64,000 nt of DNA from Acidobacteriota bacterium (GTDB taxonomy: Bacteria; Acidobacteriota; Holophagae; Acanthopleuribacterales; Acanthopleuribacteraceae): contig JAGQSC010000021.1 of NCBI GenBank assembly GCA_020439745.1, positions 1-64,000 of the forward strand. Direction: 5' to 3'. Below, piece by piece: positions 54,514-64,000 of the stretch. The translations under genes and the position numbers were made by a program. Every line of letters starts with the position of its first letter. The first letter of the stretch is position 1. The notes below the pieces were generated by a model. That model did not search any database. It worked only from the letters and a program-made list of their open reading frames with translations, and had not been told where the DNA came from.

Positions 54514-55740
54514 GCCGGTGACCTCCCATAGGACAAAGGTTTGATCGTCGCTGATCTCGGTTTCACAGCGTTCCAACTGACGTAGGCGTTCTTGGCAGGT
54601 TTCCAGGGTTAATCGGGTGCCGCGTCGGGCCATGTGGGTGAAGATGGCGGCCAGATCGTGGTTTTCGGTCAACCCGTCGCTGGCAAACAAGACGATGTCG
54701 CCCGGACTCAAGACTTGCGATGCCACGGGGTACCGGGTCTCAGGCAACATGCCCAGGGGTAGCGCCGTTGCGGTCAACCAGGAGACGCTCTGCTGCCGGA
54801 TCACGAGGGGATGGGGCATGCCGGCATTTACGTATCGCAAGGTCATAGTGCCGGGATCAAAGCAGGTGAGGGTCATGGCTACAAAGCGGTTGGCAGGAAG
54901 GCAGCGATAAAGTGCCGTGTTCAGGTCTTCCATGACGTCGCCCGGGCAGGATGGCTGCTTGAGAAACTCGCTGCGCAACAATCCTTGAGCCAGGGCACCA
55001 TAAAGGGCAGCGGCGGATCCCTTGCCAGACACGTCGCCGATGGCATGGACCACGCCGCCTTTGGGATGAGGAAGTGCGTCGATAAAGTCGCCGCCCAGTT
55101 CGCGAGCCGGTCTCCAAGACCAGGTGGACTTGACGTAGGGATGCTCTTCGAATTGGGGCAAAAGGCCGTGCTGTGCCACCCGCGCGGCCTCCAGATCCGC
55201 CACCATGCTGCGTTCGCGGCGCTTGAGCTCGGAGAGTAAGCGTACGTTCACCACGGCGTTGGCGATGATGGGCGCGGCGGTATTGACGAACCACTCATCC
55301 TCTTCGGTAAAGGCGTCGGCCTGGTGTGCTTCCAGGTTGATGACGCCCACCAGTTGATCCTGATTGATCAGAGGGACGGCCAATTCCGAAGCGATTTCAG
55401 GGTCACATGCGACAAATCGAGGGTCGGTACGCGTGTCGGGTACCCGGATCGAGCGCCGCAATTTGGCGGCCGTTCCGGTTACGCCTTCTCCCAGTTGCAA
55501 GCTCTCTACCGCCGTCGAACTAGATCGTAAGCGGTTGGCCGGCGCATCGTAGAGAAACAGGTCGAAGCGGTCAAAATGAATCAGGTTCGCCATTTGGTGC
55601 CCGATCGCTGGACCCAATACCGACCAGTTTTGAATGGATGTGAGGTATGTTCCGATTTCGTAGAGCGCGTGCATGGCCTTTGCCGCATAACGCTCGTCCC
55701 TAACCTCAACCTGGTTTTGCCGTACAAGTGAAAGCGCCAT
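54511..55740 (-). CDS. GAF-SpoIIE serine phosphatase
   Basis: About 409 residues. A GAF domain (about 30-175: GEGVTGTAAKLRRSIRVPD) is followed by a short coiled coil and a PP2C-like SpoIIE domain (about 205-405) with ELGGDFIDA, GDVSGKGSAAALYGAL, NAGMPHPLV and LFASDGLTE, the metal-binding set. It probably dephosphorylates an anti-anti-sigma factor in response to a small molecule. ATG 55740 has GGAGG upstream. Divergent from a LysR gene. Confidence 0.88.
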   Translation of the reverse strand: MALSLVRQNQVEVRDERYAAKAMHALYEIGTYLTSIQNWSVLGPAIGHQMANLIHFDRFDLFLYDAPANRLRSSSTAVESLQLGEGVTGTAAKLRRSIRVPDTRTDPRFVACDPEIASELAVPLINQDQLVGVINLEAHQADAFTEEDEWFVNTAAPIIANAVVNVRLLSELKRRERSMVADLEAARVAQHGLLPQFEEHPYVKSTWSWRPARELGGDFIDALPHPKGGVVHAIGDVSGKGSAAALYGALAQGLLRSEFLKQPSCPGDVMEDLNTALYRCLPANRFVAMTLTCFDPGTMTLRYVNAGMPHPLVIRQQSVSWLTATALPLGMLPETRYPVASQVLSPGDIVLFASDGLTENHDLAAIFTHMARRGTRLTLETCQERLRQLERCETEISDDQTFVLWEVTG

Positions 55741-55777
55741 CCCGACCTCCTTCACACAATATGCATCGTTCCGGGGG

Positions 55778-55792
55778 ATTCCGGTATGGAAT
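55778..55792. promoter_or_regulatory. Candidate LysR operator (T-N11-A)
   Basis: ATTCC-GGTAT-GGAAT is an interrupted palindrome with the T-N11-A layout, 34 bp upstream of the LysR start, between divergent genes. Two CATATG palindromes (55804 and 55823) lie nearer the start. Confidence 0.5.
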
Positions 55793-55825
55793 TGTGCGAC
55801 CATCATATGTGAGAATAAGTAACAT

Positions 55826-56719
55826 ATGGAAACACTTCCTCCGCTCAACGCTGTGCGCGCTTTTGAAGCGGTCGCCCGTACTGGTGGCGTGGCGGCTGCA
55901 GCCAAATCGCTGTTCGTGACCCATGGCGCTGTGAGTAAGCAGATCCACCTACTTGAGGATCATTTGGGGGTGCGTTTGTTTATGCGAGAGGGTCGTCAGT
56001 TGGTCTTAACCGATGAAGGTCGCAGGTTTGCTGAACAAACGCAGCGGGCTTTTGCGGAATTGCGTAAGGGCGTGGAATGGGTGAAGCGACGGGCCAATCA
56101 GACGCGTCTGGTGGTATCGGTAGTGCCTTCCTTTGCGGCACGCTGGTTGGTACCTCGGCTGGTGCGATTTCAGGAACGCCACCCGGAACTAGAGCTGTTC
56201 ATCAACGCCACCATGGCCCTTGCCGACTTTTCTGATGGCAAAGTGGACGTGGCCATTCGTTACGGTCGAGGTAAGTGGCCCGGCCTGTTCGTGCAGCCGC
56301 TACTCGCACCTGAATACGTGCCCGTGTGTGCGCCTTCGCTCATCGACGCACCCATCCATGATCCTGAACAATTGGCCCAAATGCGCTTGATTCACGATGA
56401 TTCGCACGAGCAGTGGGTACGCTGGACTCAGATGGTGGGCACCAAAACAGTGGATCCCTACACAGGCATCGTGTTCGATGACTTCAATGTCGTGCTGGAA
56501 GCCGTCTTGCAAGGCCATGGTGTGGCCCTGGCCAATCGCCAGTTTGTAACACGAGAACTGGAGACGGGCAGCCTGGTGCAACTGATTCCAAACGCCTTGT
56601 GCGAGGCGGGATTCTACTTTGTGTGCGACCCGCTACGGGTTGATCGCGACCCGGTTCGGCTATTCCGAACCTGGCTGACCCACGAAATCCAACGCGATGC
56701 CGACCGCATCCGTTTTTGA
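55826..56719 (+). CDS. LysR-family regulator (GcvA-like)
   Basis: 297 residues. The N-terminal winged helix reads LNAVRAFEAVARTGGVAAAA with AVSKQIHLLEDHLGVRLF. The periplasmic-binding-like effector domain fills about 90-295. The TGGVAAAAKSL and GVEWVK details recall GcvA-type regulators. It is divergent from the GAF-SpoIIE gene and may control it. It converges with arnT. Confidence 0.88.
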   Translation: METLPPLNAVRAFEAVARTGGVAAAAKSLFVTHGAVSKQIHLLEDHLGVRLFMREGRQLVLTDEGRRFAEQTQRAFAELRKGVEWVKRRANQTRLVVSVVPSFAARWLVPRLVRFQERHPELELFINATMALADFSDGKVDVAIRYGRGKWPGLFVQPLLAPEYVPVCAPSLIDAPIHDPEQLAQMRLIHDDSHEQWVRWTQMVGTKTVDPYTGIVFDDFNVVLEAVLQGHGVALANRQFVTRELETGSLVQLIPNALCEAGFYFVCDPLRVDRDPVRLFRTWLTHEIQRDADRIRF

Positions 56720-56727
56720 GTTTGCCC

Positions 56728-56767
56728 CTATTTCTGCAAGGTCATGGGTGGACAGATTCAGAAATAG
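56728..56767. terminator. Inverted repeat between converging lysR and arnT
   Basis: CTATTTCTG (56728-56736) pairs with CAGAAATAG (56759-56767), a 9-bp stem with a 22-nt loop. The right arm includes the arnT stop. It may act as a bidirectional transcription stop, although no T tract follows. Confidence 0.4.
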
Positions 56768-58446
56768 AGCACTGAATATCCACGTTCTCCAGAATCAGCT
56801 TTGTTCAAGGCAGCTGGTAGGCTTTCTTCCCAAACCAGTGTGTGTTTTGTCCGTCCGACAATGATTACGGTTCCAGGTCGTTCTCGGATCAACGCTGACA
56901 CGTCGTCGATATTCAGATATCTGTCTGGTTGGAACTGGAGCCCATAATCCAGTTCGCCCTTATGTTCGAGAAGGTAGATGTCGCTTCGTTTGTAGTGCCA
57001 GGCAATGGATGATGCCGTGTCAATATCACAAATAAGCGTCGCGCCAGGTTCGACATGAATCTCCTGAAAGAGTCGTGCCGGTGCTTTTGATCGAATCGTA
57101 GGGTCGGGCAATACCTGATTGAGGACTGCAAACAAGCACATCGTTCCGAATCCAAGTGCGAACATTTGCGATGCCGAAAAGGGAAGTCTGGTTACCTTCC
57201 AGAATCCTGCTGAAACGGCAAGGAGTCCTCCGCTAAGTATGATCCATTTACCAGGTTGCTCATACACGTGTATGGTCTGGGGTCCCAATGTCTGAGAAAC
57301 GATCAGCAAAACTGCTAGCAGAAGAAAGAACATCGTCCCAAGCCAACCCCCTGTTCTAAACATGCGTGAAGGCTGTTTGGAGACGAGACTCAATCCGTGA
57401 GACACCAACAAGGCTAAGGCCGGGAAACAAGGCAAAATATAGGTGGCCAATTTTCCTTTTGAGATCGAGAAGAATATGAATGGCAGACCAAACCAGATCA
57501 TTGCGAAGATCATCAAACGGCCTTCACGGGAGGCAGCACGGAAGGTGCCCTTGAGGTTCATGAGTGCACCGGGAATCAAGAATGTCCACGGAAGGCACAT
57601 GAAGGGAAGCAGCACTAGGTAAAAGACCATGGGTTCGCGATGTTGGGCGGTCTCGGCCATGAATCGGTGCACATGTTCTTCCCAAAAAAAATAGCGCCAA
57701 AAATCAGGTGCTTTCATATGGATGGCGATGGCCCACGGTAGAACGATGAGAAGTGAAGTCAGAATGGGAAGCCAAGCCATTCGCAAGCAGTCTTTCCACC
57801 TGCGCATCCATGCCAGATAGGGTCCGAATACCATGCCAGTCAATGCAAACGCCAAGAACCCCTTTGTAAGGAACGCGAGCCCGCAAAAAAAGCCACAAGA
57901 AATCAACATAAACGTCTCGTATTTGGAGTGTTTGCGGCTTTCCGTGGCTAGGTAAAAACTGGCAAACGTTGCTGTGAGGAGCATTGCGAAGAGGCTGTCC
58001 AAGACTACGACTTTGGCGATGACCACCACCAGCAGCAACGTCAGAAAAACTAAAGCGAACAGATCAGCCCAATGTCTTCTTTTAGGTCCATGATGTGACT
58101 GGTGTAAGAGCCACCACATGATCAGCGTAGAAATGCCTACGCAAAGGACGGAGGGGAGTCTAATGGCCCATTCGGCCTGGTCAAAAACAGCAAGAGCAAT
58201 GGCGTGCACCCAGTAGCCCAGCACGGGTTTCTCAAAATAAGGAAGCCCGACTAACCGCGGTACCATCCAATCGCCTGTTGCCAGCATTTCGCGAGGAATC
58301 TCGGCGTAGCGCGTTTCATCGGGGACCATCAAGTAGCCGGCATTGATGGGCAAGATAAATATGATGAGAAACAAAGCCGCAAGCCAATAACGAGAACCTA
58401 GCTGCGATGATTCTTGGTTGATCTGGGTGGTATTCGCCTTATCCAT
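56758..58446 (-). CDS. arnT: 4-amino-4-deoxy-L-arabinose transferase
   Basis: 562 residues, GT-C membrane enzyme with about twelve helices. VPDETRYAEIPREMLATGDW and YFEKPVLGYWVHA hold the first-loop residues of ArnT. It transfers L-Ara4N from undecaprenyl phosphate to lipid A phosphates in the periplasm, lowering negative charge and polymyxin binding. It is last in the operon and overlaps arnD by 8 nt. E. coli ArnT has 550 residues. Confidence 0.93.
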   Translation of the reverse strand: MDKANTTQINQESSQLGSRYWLAALFLIIFILPINAGYLMVPDETRYAEIPREMLATGDWMVPRLVGLPYFEKPVLGYWVHAIALAVFDQAEWAIRLPSVLCVGISTLIMWWLLHQSHHGPKRRHWADLFALVFLTLLLVVVIAKVVVLDSLFAMLLTATFASFYLATESRKHSKYETFMLISCGFFCGLAFLTKGFLAFALTGMVFGPYLAWMRRWKDCLRMAWLPILTSLLIVLPWAIAIHMKAPDFWRYFFWEEHVHRFMAETAQHREPMVFYLVLLPFMCLPWTFLIPGALMNLKGTFRAASREGRLMIFAMIWFGLPFIFFSISKGKLATYILPCFPALALLVSHGLSLVSKQPSRMFRTGGWLGTMFFLLLAVLLIVSQTLGPQTIHVYEQPGKWIILSGGLLAVSAGFWKVTRLPFSASQMFALGFGTMCLFAVLNQVLPDPTIRSKAPARLFQEIHVEPGATLICDIDTASSIAWHYKRSDIYLLEHKGELDYGLQFQPDRYLNIDDVSALIRERPGTVIIVGRTKHTLVWEESLPAALNKADSGERGYSVLYF

Positions 58447-59350
58447 GTTGGGTTTCCGAGTGCGGTTGAACGGACTGGTAACTTACCCATCCGGCTCGCC
58501 CTGAGAATCGCTGTTTGTAAATGGTGTGCACAGGCAGTGCGTCCTCGCCCTGCAAAAGTTGTTGGAGTGGGCAAAAAGAAAGGTGTTTCTGGGCCGCGGC
58601 CTGGAGGAACTTGGAAAACATGTCCTTGCAGAATACGCCTTCCACTTCTGCGTGGATTGTGAGGACATTCAGTTGATTGGGCCTGATCTTTTGCAGTAGA
58701 AAACTGTTGTAATTCTCAAACTTCGTTTCGGTACCTACCACCTCATCGTAGGTTGGTAACGTGGTGGGGATTTGGGGTATATTTCGGGTTTTCCCCTCTA
58801 TTCGAGGTTGAAAAATTGAGTGACCGCGGCAGTCAGAAAGATAATCAAATGAAAAACGTTCCATTGCAGCCAACGCTTCGCCGGTAGTCATCCATGCCGG
58901 GGCTGCGGCTGCACCTGGTGGCTTTCCCAAGATTTCAGCAATCGTGTCGAAACCCTTCTTGATTTCACAGGCAATTCGATCTCCATGCATCCGTTCAACT
59001 CTGGCTTGCCAAAGGTGATGGTCCCAGGCATGGAGGCCGATCTCATGTCCGGCATGATCTGCTTCTCGAAGGATATGTGCGCAGCGCTTACCTATTAACG
59101 GTCCAGGCCAGGCAGTACCTTTCAGTAACACGTCCCATCCGTAAAGGGACGCAGCACGGGTTCGCAACATTTTGAACAGGAACTTAGGATTAAGCAGACG
59201 CCAAATGTGGCGGCCCATATTATCTGGACCCACGGAAAAAAAGAAGCTGGCACGAATGCCATGTTGAGAAAACACATCCAGCAGCGCAGGTACACCTAAT
59301 CGGGTTCCCCGTAGCGTGTCCACATCGACTCTTAATCCAACGCGAGTCAC
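58439..59350 (-). CDS. arnD: 4-deoxy-4-formamido-L-arabinose-phospho-UndP deformylase
   Basis: 303 residues, polysaccharide-deacetylase fold. [30 protein letters not shown] and [14 protein letters not shown] are ArnD hallmarks, holding the metal aspartate and histidines. It deformylates the undecaprenyl-linked sugar at the cytosolic membrane face. It overlaps arnA by 4 nt and arnT by 8 nt. Confidence 0.95.
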   Translation of the reverse strand: MTRVGLRVDVDTLRGTRLGVPALLDVFSQHGIRASFFFSVGPDNMGRHIWRLLNPKFLFKMLRTRAASLYGWDVLLKGTAWPGPLIGKRCAHILREADHAGHEIGLHAWDHHLWQARVERMHGDRIACEIKKGFDTIAEILGKPPGAAAAPAWMTTGEALAAMERFSFDYLSDCRGHSIFQPRIEGKTRNIPQIPTTLPTYDEVVGTETKFENYNSFLLQKIRPNQLNVLTIHAEVEGVFCKDMFSKFLQAAAQKHLSFCPLQQLLQGEDALPVHTIYKQRFSGRAGWVSYQSVQPHSETQHG

Positions 59351-61338
59351 GCGAGCTGAACCGTTTGTTGCAAATATTCCATTACGAAATAGTGAAGCGT
59401 TTTTTCAATGGATTGATTGATCTGAATCTCTGGTTGCCAACCCAATATTCTTCGGGCTGTTTTGATCGAAGGAATTCGATGTTCTACATCTTGGTAGCCT
59501 GGGCCGTAATATGTTGCCGCCTCGATGGGGTGATAACCTGCAAAAGGTGGGAATGCAGCTCTTGAATCATGGCGTTCAAATTCACCAACCAGAAGCTCTG
59601 CCAATTCCGCCATACTCAGTTCATTGTGCGGATTGCCAATATTGAAGATCTTCCCGTTGCACCTGTCATCCGGGTTCTCAATGATTCGAAATAGACATTC
59701 AATCCCATCGTCTACGTCTGTAAAACACCGTTTCTGCTGGCCCCCATCTACGAGCTGTATCGGTGTTCCGGTTACCAAGTTCAGAATAAACTGGGTGATC
59801 ACGCGTGAACTGCCGATTCGAGCTGATTCCAGGGAATCCAGGCGCGGCCCAATCCAATTGAACGGACGAAAAAGGGTGAACGAAAGATGAGACTGCTTGC
59901 CGTAGGCCCAAATGACCCGATCCAGAAGCTGTTTCGAACAGGAATAAATCCACCGCTGTTTTTCGATCGGACCGAGCACAAAATTCGAATGCAATTCGTC
60001 GAACTCGGTGTCCTGACACATACCGTACACTTCAGATGTCGAGGGGAAAATAAGCCTTTTCCCGTATTTCACGCAGTAACGGACCACTCGAAGATTCTCC
60101 TCAAAATCGAGTTCGAAGACACGAATGGGGTTACGCACATATTCCTTGGGCGTCGCAATGGCCACGAGTGGCAGGACAATGTCACATTTGCTGACATGAT
60201 ATTCGATCCACTCGCGCATGATGGAGATGTCGCCTTCCTCAAAATGGAAGAAGGGGTGATTGAGTAAGTCCGCGATTTTGCTCGCGTGTAAATCCATACC
60301 AAAGACTTCGTAGCGGCCTGAACTGAGCAATCGTTCGCTCAAGTGACTTCCAATGAATCCATTGACGCCTAAGATCAGAACCTTCTTGCGTTTAACCGAC
60401 TCATTCTCCTGTTTTTGCTCGGTACTAAATCTCATGCCTACTTTCAGGTTGAGTTCGCTCGCCAGTTGGTGGCCCGAGCGGTAAATACCATCATCGAGTT
60501 GGCCTGATTGAACTGCGATCGAACCTGTCCCACATGCAATGCGCAATGGGTCCAGGCTAAGGACGGTTCCCGGTGTGACGTGGTTTCTTTGTGGCTCCGG
60601 CGTTACTTGCCAGAACAGGCATTTGCGGGTTCCTAAGAAACTGAAAGCACCGGGATATGGCCGAGTGACGGCTCTCACCAGGTTAAATATGGACCGAGCA
60701 TCTTGTTGCCAAAATATGGCGCCGTCTTGGGGCTTCCTCCCGCCAAAATAAGTAGCCTGACGGGGATCTTGAGGAACGCGAGTCACTTGATTGGTGAGGA
60801 TTCTGGGTAATACTTCCTGCAGAAGTTTGGATGATGCATGAGCCAGTTTTTCGAACAAGGTGTGAGCCGTGTCTGACTCCTGGATCGCTACCCTTTTTTG
60901 GGCCACAACATCACCATCGTCAGGTTTTTGGGTCATGTAATGGAGCGAAACGCCAGTTTCTTGCTCGCCATTCACAAGCACCCAATTCACTGGGCAACGT
61001 CCCCGGTATTTCGGCAACAATGAACCGTGAAGATTGAGACAACCCTTAGGGGGGACATCCAGGATTTCCTGACCGACTAGTTGCCGGTAATAGAAAGAAA
61101 ACATGATGTCAGGCTTCAATTGGCGAATGCGTTCTACCCATAAAGGATGATTGATGTCGTCAGGTGCAAACACAGGTATTTGATAAGAAGCAGCTTGTAC
61201 CGCCACTGAATCGAACCATATGTTCTCATCTGGTTTGTCCTTGTGAGTGAACACGGCTTGGATGTCGAAGCCGTTGTCCATGAGAGCCTTGATGCCGATG
61301 CATCCGACATTGTGGTATGCAAGAACAATCGTTTTCAT
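59347..61338 (-). CDS. arnA: Bifunctional UDP-L-Ara4N formyltransferase/UDP-GlcA decarboxylase
   Basis: 663 residues (E. coli 660). The N-terminal formyltransferase has [15 protein letters not shown] and the PDDGDVV loop (Asn-His-Asp catalytic set). The C-terminal decarboxylase has [15 protein letters not shown] for [11 protein letters not shown] and [18 protein letters not shown] with the Tyr-Lys pair. Both halves look intact. ATG 61338 overlaps the arnC stop (ATGA). Confidence 0.96.
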   Translation of the reverse strand: MKTIVLAYHNVGCIGIKALMDNGFDIQAVFTHKDKPDENIWFDSVAVQAASYQIPVFAPDDINHPLWVERIRQLKPDIMFSFYYRQLVGQEILDVPPKGCLNLHGSLLPKYRGRCPVNWVLVNGEQETGVSLHYMTQKPDDGDVVAQKRVAIQESDTAHTLFEKLAHASSKLLQEVLPRILTNQVTRVPQDPRQATYFGGRKPQDGAIFWQQDARSIFNLVRAVTRPYPGAFSFLGTRKCLFWQVTPEPQRNHVTPGTVLSLDPLRIACGTGSIAVQSGQLDDGIYRSGHQLASELNLKVGMRFSTEQKQENESVKRKKVLILGVNGFIGSHLSERLLSSGRYEVFGMDLHASKIADLLNHPFFHFEEGDISIMREWIEYHVSKCDIVLPLVAIATPKEYVRNPIRVFELDFEENLRVVRYCVKYGKRLIFPSTSEVYGMCQDTEFDELHSNFVLGPIEKQRWIYSCSKQLLDRVIWAYGKQSHLSFTLFRPFNWIGPRLDSLESARIGSSRVITQFILNLVTGTPIQLVDGGQQKRCFTDVDDGIECLFRIIENPDDRCNGKIFNIGNPHNELSMAELAELLVGEFERHDSRAAFPPFAGYHPIEAATYYGPGYQDVEHRIPSIKTARRILGWQPEIQINQSIEKTLHYFVMEYLQQTVQLA

Positions 61339-62342
61339 GAGTATTCCTCCATGTCTTGGCCGGTCATCGACGAAGTCATGAGCGATTCTTCTTTGATTAG
61401 AAACTGAGATTGGCTGCAAACCTCTTGCACAAAATAGCGCGGCCTACCACGCACGTCGTGGTAAATACGGCCGATGTACTCGCCCAGCAATCCCAGTCCC
61501 AGAAACTGGCAGCCCACAAAGACGAACAGCACTGCGAACAATGAGAAGACTCCTTCGGCTGCCCAAGTGGCTCCCAATCGTAATCTCAACACCAGCAACA
61601 ACACGCCGAACCCGATTCCGCCAGCCGCGATGATGGCACCCAAATAGCTGAGTATACGGAGGGGAAAAGTGGACATGGACGTCATCAAGTCGAACTGCAG
61701 TGCGATCAATTTGAGAAGACCGTACTTGGAGACACCTCCAGAGCGAGCGGAGTGAGACACCGGGATTTCGGTAGCTTTGCCGGCCAAACTGTTGGCCAGT
61801 ATCGGAATAAATGTGGACCTTTCGGCGCACCTCAACATGCGGTCCACTATCTCGCGTCGATAGGCGCGTAGCATACAACCATAGTCGCTCATCATGACGC
61901 CGGTCGTCTTTTGGACCATGCGATTGACCAAGCCGGACGCAAACCGTCTGAACACAGAGTCCTGTCTGTTCTGGCGCACGGTTCCGACCACATCAAATCC
62001 CCGGTCCAATTCAAGTAGTAGGTTGGGGATCTCTTCGGGTGGATTTTGCAGGTCGGCATCCAACGTGACGATGACTTCACCCGAACTGTACTCCAGGCCA
62101 GCGAAAATGGCCGCATGTTGCCCATAATTTCGATTGAGAAATATCCCCACCAGTTCAGGATGAATGCGAGATGCTGTCGAGATGATCTGCCGCGACTGGT
62201 CCTGACTTCCATCATCAACCAGAATGATCTCGAACGAGTGTTGCGTTGCTTGGCATGCAGCTTTGCAGCGCACGATGAGCTCGGTGAGATTTTCTTGTTC
62301 ATTGAAGACGGGTATCACCAAAGAAAGGTAGGGTCCCATCAT
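61335..62342 (-). CDS. arnC: Undecaprenyl-phosphate 4-deoxy-4-formamido-L-arabinose transferase
   Basis: 335 residues. A GT-A domain ([31 protein letters not shown] with the DxD) is followed by two C-terminal membrane helices (about 236-300). It moves the formamido sugar onto undecaprenyl phosphate. ATG 62342 has GGAGG 7 nt upstream and overlaps the arnB stop by 4 nt. Confidence 0.95.
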   Translation of the reverse strand: MMGPYLSLVIPVFNEQENLTELIVRCKAACQATQHSFEIILVDDGSQDQSRQIISTASRIHPELVGIFLNRNYGQHAAIFAGLEYSSGEVIVTLDADLQNPPEEIPNLLLELDRGFDVVGTVRQNRQDSVFRRFASGLVNRMVQKTTGVMMSDYGCMLRAYRREIVDRMLRCAERSTFIPILANSLAGKATEIPVSHSARSGGVSKYGLLKLIALQFDLMTSMSTFPLRILSYLGAIIAAGGIGFGVLLLVLRLRLGATWAAEGVFSLFAVLFVFVGCQFLGLGLLGEYIGRIYHDVRGRPRYFVQEVCSQSQFLIKEESLMTSSMTGQDMEEYS

Positions 62343-63487
62343 CTCAACACCTCCTTGATGGATTGCACCACCGTTTCCACATCTTCCAACCTCATGTCTG
62401 GAAATAACGGAAGGGAGACGATGCGTTCGGAATTCCACTCTGTGTTGGGCAATCTAGAGGACAGATTAGCCATTGAATCTCGGTAGTACTTCTGTTGGTG
62501 TACTGCCTTAAAATGAATACCAGTTCCTATGTTGCGCCGTTTGAGCGCTTCCATAAATGACAAGCGGTCCAGACCCGTGTTTTCGAGGTTCAGTCGGACA
62601 ATGAACAGGTGCCATGCATGTCGCATGGGATAGTCTGGTAGTCCCAGAGGTGTTACTTGGGGGACGTCTGAGAGTAGTTTCAGGTAATGTTCGGCTAATT
62701 CAGTCCTTTTCTCAATCAGCGTCTCGATGCGGCCAAGTTGGCTCAGCCCAAGGGCAGCCGCCAGATCGGTCAGGTTGTATTTGAATCCAGGTTCTAGCAC
62801 CTCGGCCTGAGGCGAGCGTCCTTGGATGCTGCGGTCAAACGCGTCCACGCCAAGGCCGTGAAATTTTAGTCGCCTGAGTCGTTCCAAAAGATGTCCGTCT
62901 TCCGTAGTGACGAGCCCACCCTCACCCGTGGTGATATTTTTGATGGGGTGAAACGAAAAGATCGTCGTCCCCGTGGAACCTACTAAGCGCTGTTTGTACT
63001 GGGTTCCAATAGCGTGAGCCGCATCTTCTACTAATGCAATGTCATGCTGGATTGCCAGCTCTGTGAGTGGATCCATGTCAAGTGCCGCACCTGCATAATG
63101 CACAGGTATGATGAGTTTTGTCCGCCTTGTAATCAGGGGCTCTACTGTGTTTCGGTCGATCATGAGCGTGTGTCGGTCTATATCCGCAAAAACGGGTTTG
63201 GCTCCTGCAAGTACGATTAAGTTCACAGTTGATACCCAAGTCAGTGAAGGAGTGATGACTTCATCGCCCGGCCCGATACCCAGCGCACGCAACATGAGGT
63301 GCATGGCGCCTGTTGCGGAACAAACTGCAAGTGCATTTTGAGCGCCGCAATACTCTTGGACGGCTTGTTCAAATTGGGCCGTAACTGGACCGGTTGTAAT
63401 CCAACCGGATCGAAGTACCTCGGTGACCGCTTGGATGTCGCGCTCGACAATGTTGGGTTTTGAAAACGGCAGAAATGTAGTTCTCAT
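62339..63487 (-). CDS. arnB: UDP-4-amino-4-deoxy-L-arabinose aminotransferase
   Basis: 382 residues, DegT/DnrJ/EryC1 fold. The PLP lysine is in [24 protein letters not shown] and [10 protein letters not shown] are family segments. It uses glutamate to aminate the 4-keto sugar. It is the first gene of arnBCADT. ATG has GAGG 6 nt upstream. The phased direct repeat at 63628-63648 lies about 140-160 nt further upstream. Confidence 0.95.
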   Translation of the reverse strand: MRTTFLPFSKPNIVERDIQAVTEVLRSGWITTGPVTAQFEQAVQEYCGAQNALAVCSATGAMHLMLRALGIGPGDEVITPSLTWVSTVNLIVLAGAKPVFADIDRHTLMIDRNTVEPLITRRTKLIIPVHYAGAALDMDPLTELAIQHDIALVEDAAHAIGTQYKQRLVGSTGTTIFSFHPIKNITTGEGGLVTTEDGHLLERLRRLKFHGLGVDAFDRSIQGRSPQAEVLEPGFKYNLTDLAAALGLSQLGRIETLIEKRTELAEHYLKLLSDVPQVTPLGLPDYPMRHAWHLFIVRLNLENTGLDRLSFMEALKRRNIGTGIHFKAVHQQKYYRDSMANLSSRLPNTEWNSERIVSLPLFPDMRLEDVETVVQSIKEVLR

Positions 63488-63627
63488 AGTTACCTCATGG
63501 AGGGAATGGATTGGTTGCGGACTCGGAGACCTGCAGAGGCTGTCTTGGCCATGGCGTGGAGACGCGGAACATTCTTAGGTGAAACTTCGGGGGTCCGTAG
63601 GGCCCAATTGCGAAATCGTAGGGTGAA

Positions 63628-63648
63628 CTGAATGAAGGCTGAATGAAG
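63628..63648 (-). promoter_or_regulatory. Candidate response-regulator box of the arn operon
   Basis: CTGAATGAAG occurs twice with exact 11-bp spacing (63628 and 63639); on the operon strand this is a repeated CTTCATTCAG. OmpR-family regulators such as PmrA bind half-sites one helical turn apart. It lies between arnB and the 3' end of an OmpR-family regulator gene. The 63488-63718 gap contains no gene. Confidence 0.55.
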
Positions 63649-63718
63649 AAGAATAGGCTTTATCAATGAGAGTCGTTTGGCTCGGTATCATTTTTTCTCC
63701 AAGGCACACATGATGGTT

Positions 63719-64000
63719 CTAGTGCCTGCTTGACACGTAGTAACCGTACCCACGCTTGGTCCGGATGAGATTGCGAACGCCTCGATTATGAAATTTGCGC
63801 CTAAGTGAACACACGTGAACATCAATGGTATTGCTGCTCATTTCAGTGTCCATGCCATAGAGGTGCTCAAACATGAAATCACGACTGATCACCTTATCCT
63901 TGTTCATGGCGAGCAGTTCCAAGATGCTGAATTCCATTTTTGTGAGCTCCAAACGTTGATTGGCAATCTTCACGTTTTTTAGACTGATGTTGACTTCGAC
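63719..64000 (-). CDS. OmpR/PhoB-family response regulator, C-terminal part (cut by window end)
   Basis: The minus frame is open to the last base, so at least 93 residues of a longer protein are seen. They form the winged-helix output domain: LTKMEFSILELLAMNKDKVISR, DVHVCSLRRKF and a final RGYGYYVSS (the family's wing). The receiver domain must lie beyond the window. Position upstream of arnB in the same direction suggests a PmrA-like regulator of lipid A modification; this is inference. Confidence 0.85.
   Translation of the reverse strand, partial: VEVNISLKNVKIANQRLELTKMEFSILELLAMNKDKVISRDFMFEHLYGMDTEMSSNTIDVHVCSLRRKFHNRGVRNLIRTKRGYGYYVSSRH

Noticed and set aside
54238-54566. Frames in the repeat-rich gap, rich in Ala, Trp, Pro and Ser
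   Set aside because: They translate the heptamer repeat and stem-loop; both strands look equally open, and no ribosome site fits.
1-64000. tRNA, rRNA, CRISPR, riboswitch, prophage or complete insertion sequence
   Set aside because: No cloverleaf, spacer array, integrase or transposase with terminal repeats was recognised by eye; small RNAs cannot be excluded without a search.

Overview
The window reads as chromosomal DNA of a Gram-negative bacterium with moderate-to-high GC, densely packed with ATGA-type overlapping genes. Evidence for an outer membrane is direct: an Arn lipid A-modification operon, FadL-like and other outer-membrane barrels, and lipobox proteins. The mix of long secreted Asp-box propeller proteins, an MXAN_5187-like protein, MJ0042 zinc-ribbon proteins and a TMTC-like TPR glycosyltransferase recalls Acidobacteriota (Holophagae/Acanthopleuribacter-like) or the former Deltaproteobacteria. 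This is inference; no rRNA gene is present to settle it.

Layout. 1-0.9 kb: an AT-richer accessory edge with a cut-off gene end, a MORN/YwqK-like small protein and a doubtful ORF. 0.96-3.75 kb: GntR regulator, HAD hydrolase and PLP decarboxylase operon. 3.8-9.0 kb (minus): a 1222-residue secreted propeller protein with tandem C-terminal modules, then frr and pyrH. 9.2-10.7 kb: long-form GAPDH. 10.8-13.9 kb (minus): tldD, a TldE-position gene, an adenosine deaminase and a small ORF. 13.9-15.6 kb: tmk-holB. 15.6-16.3 kb: an AbrB-Doc toxin-antitoxin pair. 16.3-22.6 kb (minus): dprA-topA-uvrA.

22.8-26.8 kb: two lipoproteins and a peptidase/propeller/barrel protein. 26.9-34.6 kb: methyltransferase, FabG, acyl carrier protein, FabZ-like dehydratase, ketosynthase, lipoprotein, MgtE and a TPR/GT-C membrane protein. 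34.7-37.1 kb: GFA enzyme, dtd, an HDAC-like deacetylase and pcm. 37.1-40.5 kb: MXAN_5187-like and zinc-ribbon proteins (minus), moeA and an orphan cyclic-nucleotide domain (plus). 40.5-43.1 kb (minus): two FadL-like paralogues. 43.3-48.3 kb: proS, Nudix-like, hslV, hslU and an MBL hydrolase. 48.3-53.6 kb (minus): an outer-membrane protein, UvrD/PcrA helicase, threonine dehydratase and a degenerate receiver protein.

53.6-54.5 kb is a repeat-rich island around a small membrane protein, followed by a GAF-SpoIIE phosphatase and a divergent LysR regulator. 56.8-63.5 kb (minus) is a complete arnBCADT operon for 4-amino-4-deoxy-L-arabinose lipid A, preceded by an 11-bp-phased direct repeat and by the 3' end of an OmpR-family response regulator that runs off the window. 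Functionally the window joins housekeeping functions (ribosome recycling, nucleotide metabolism, DNA repair, tRNA charging, HslVU proteolysis) with an envelope-focused accessory set. No tRNA, rRNA, CRISPR array, complete insertion sequence or prophage was seen.
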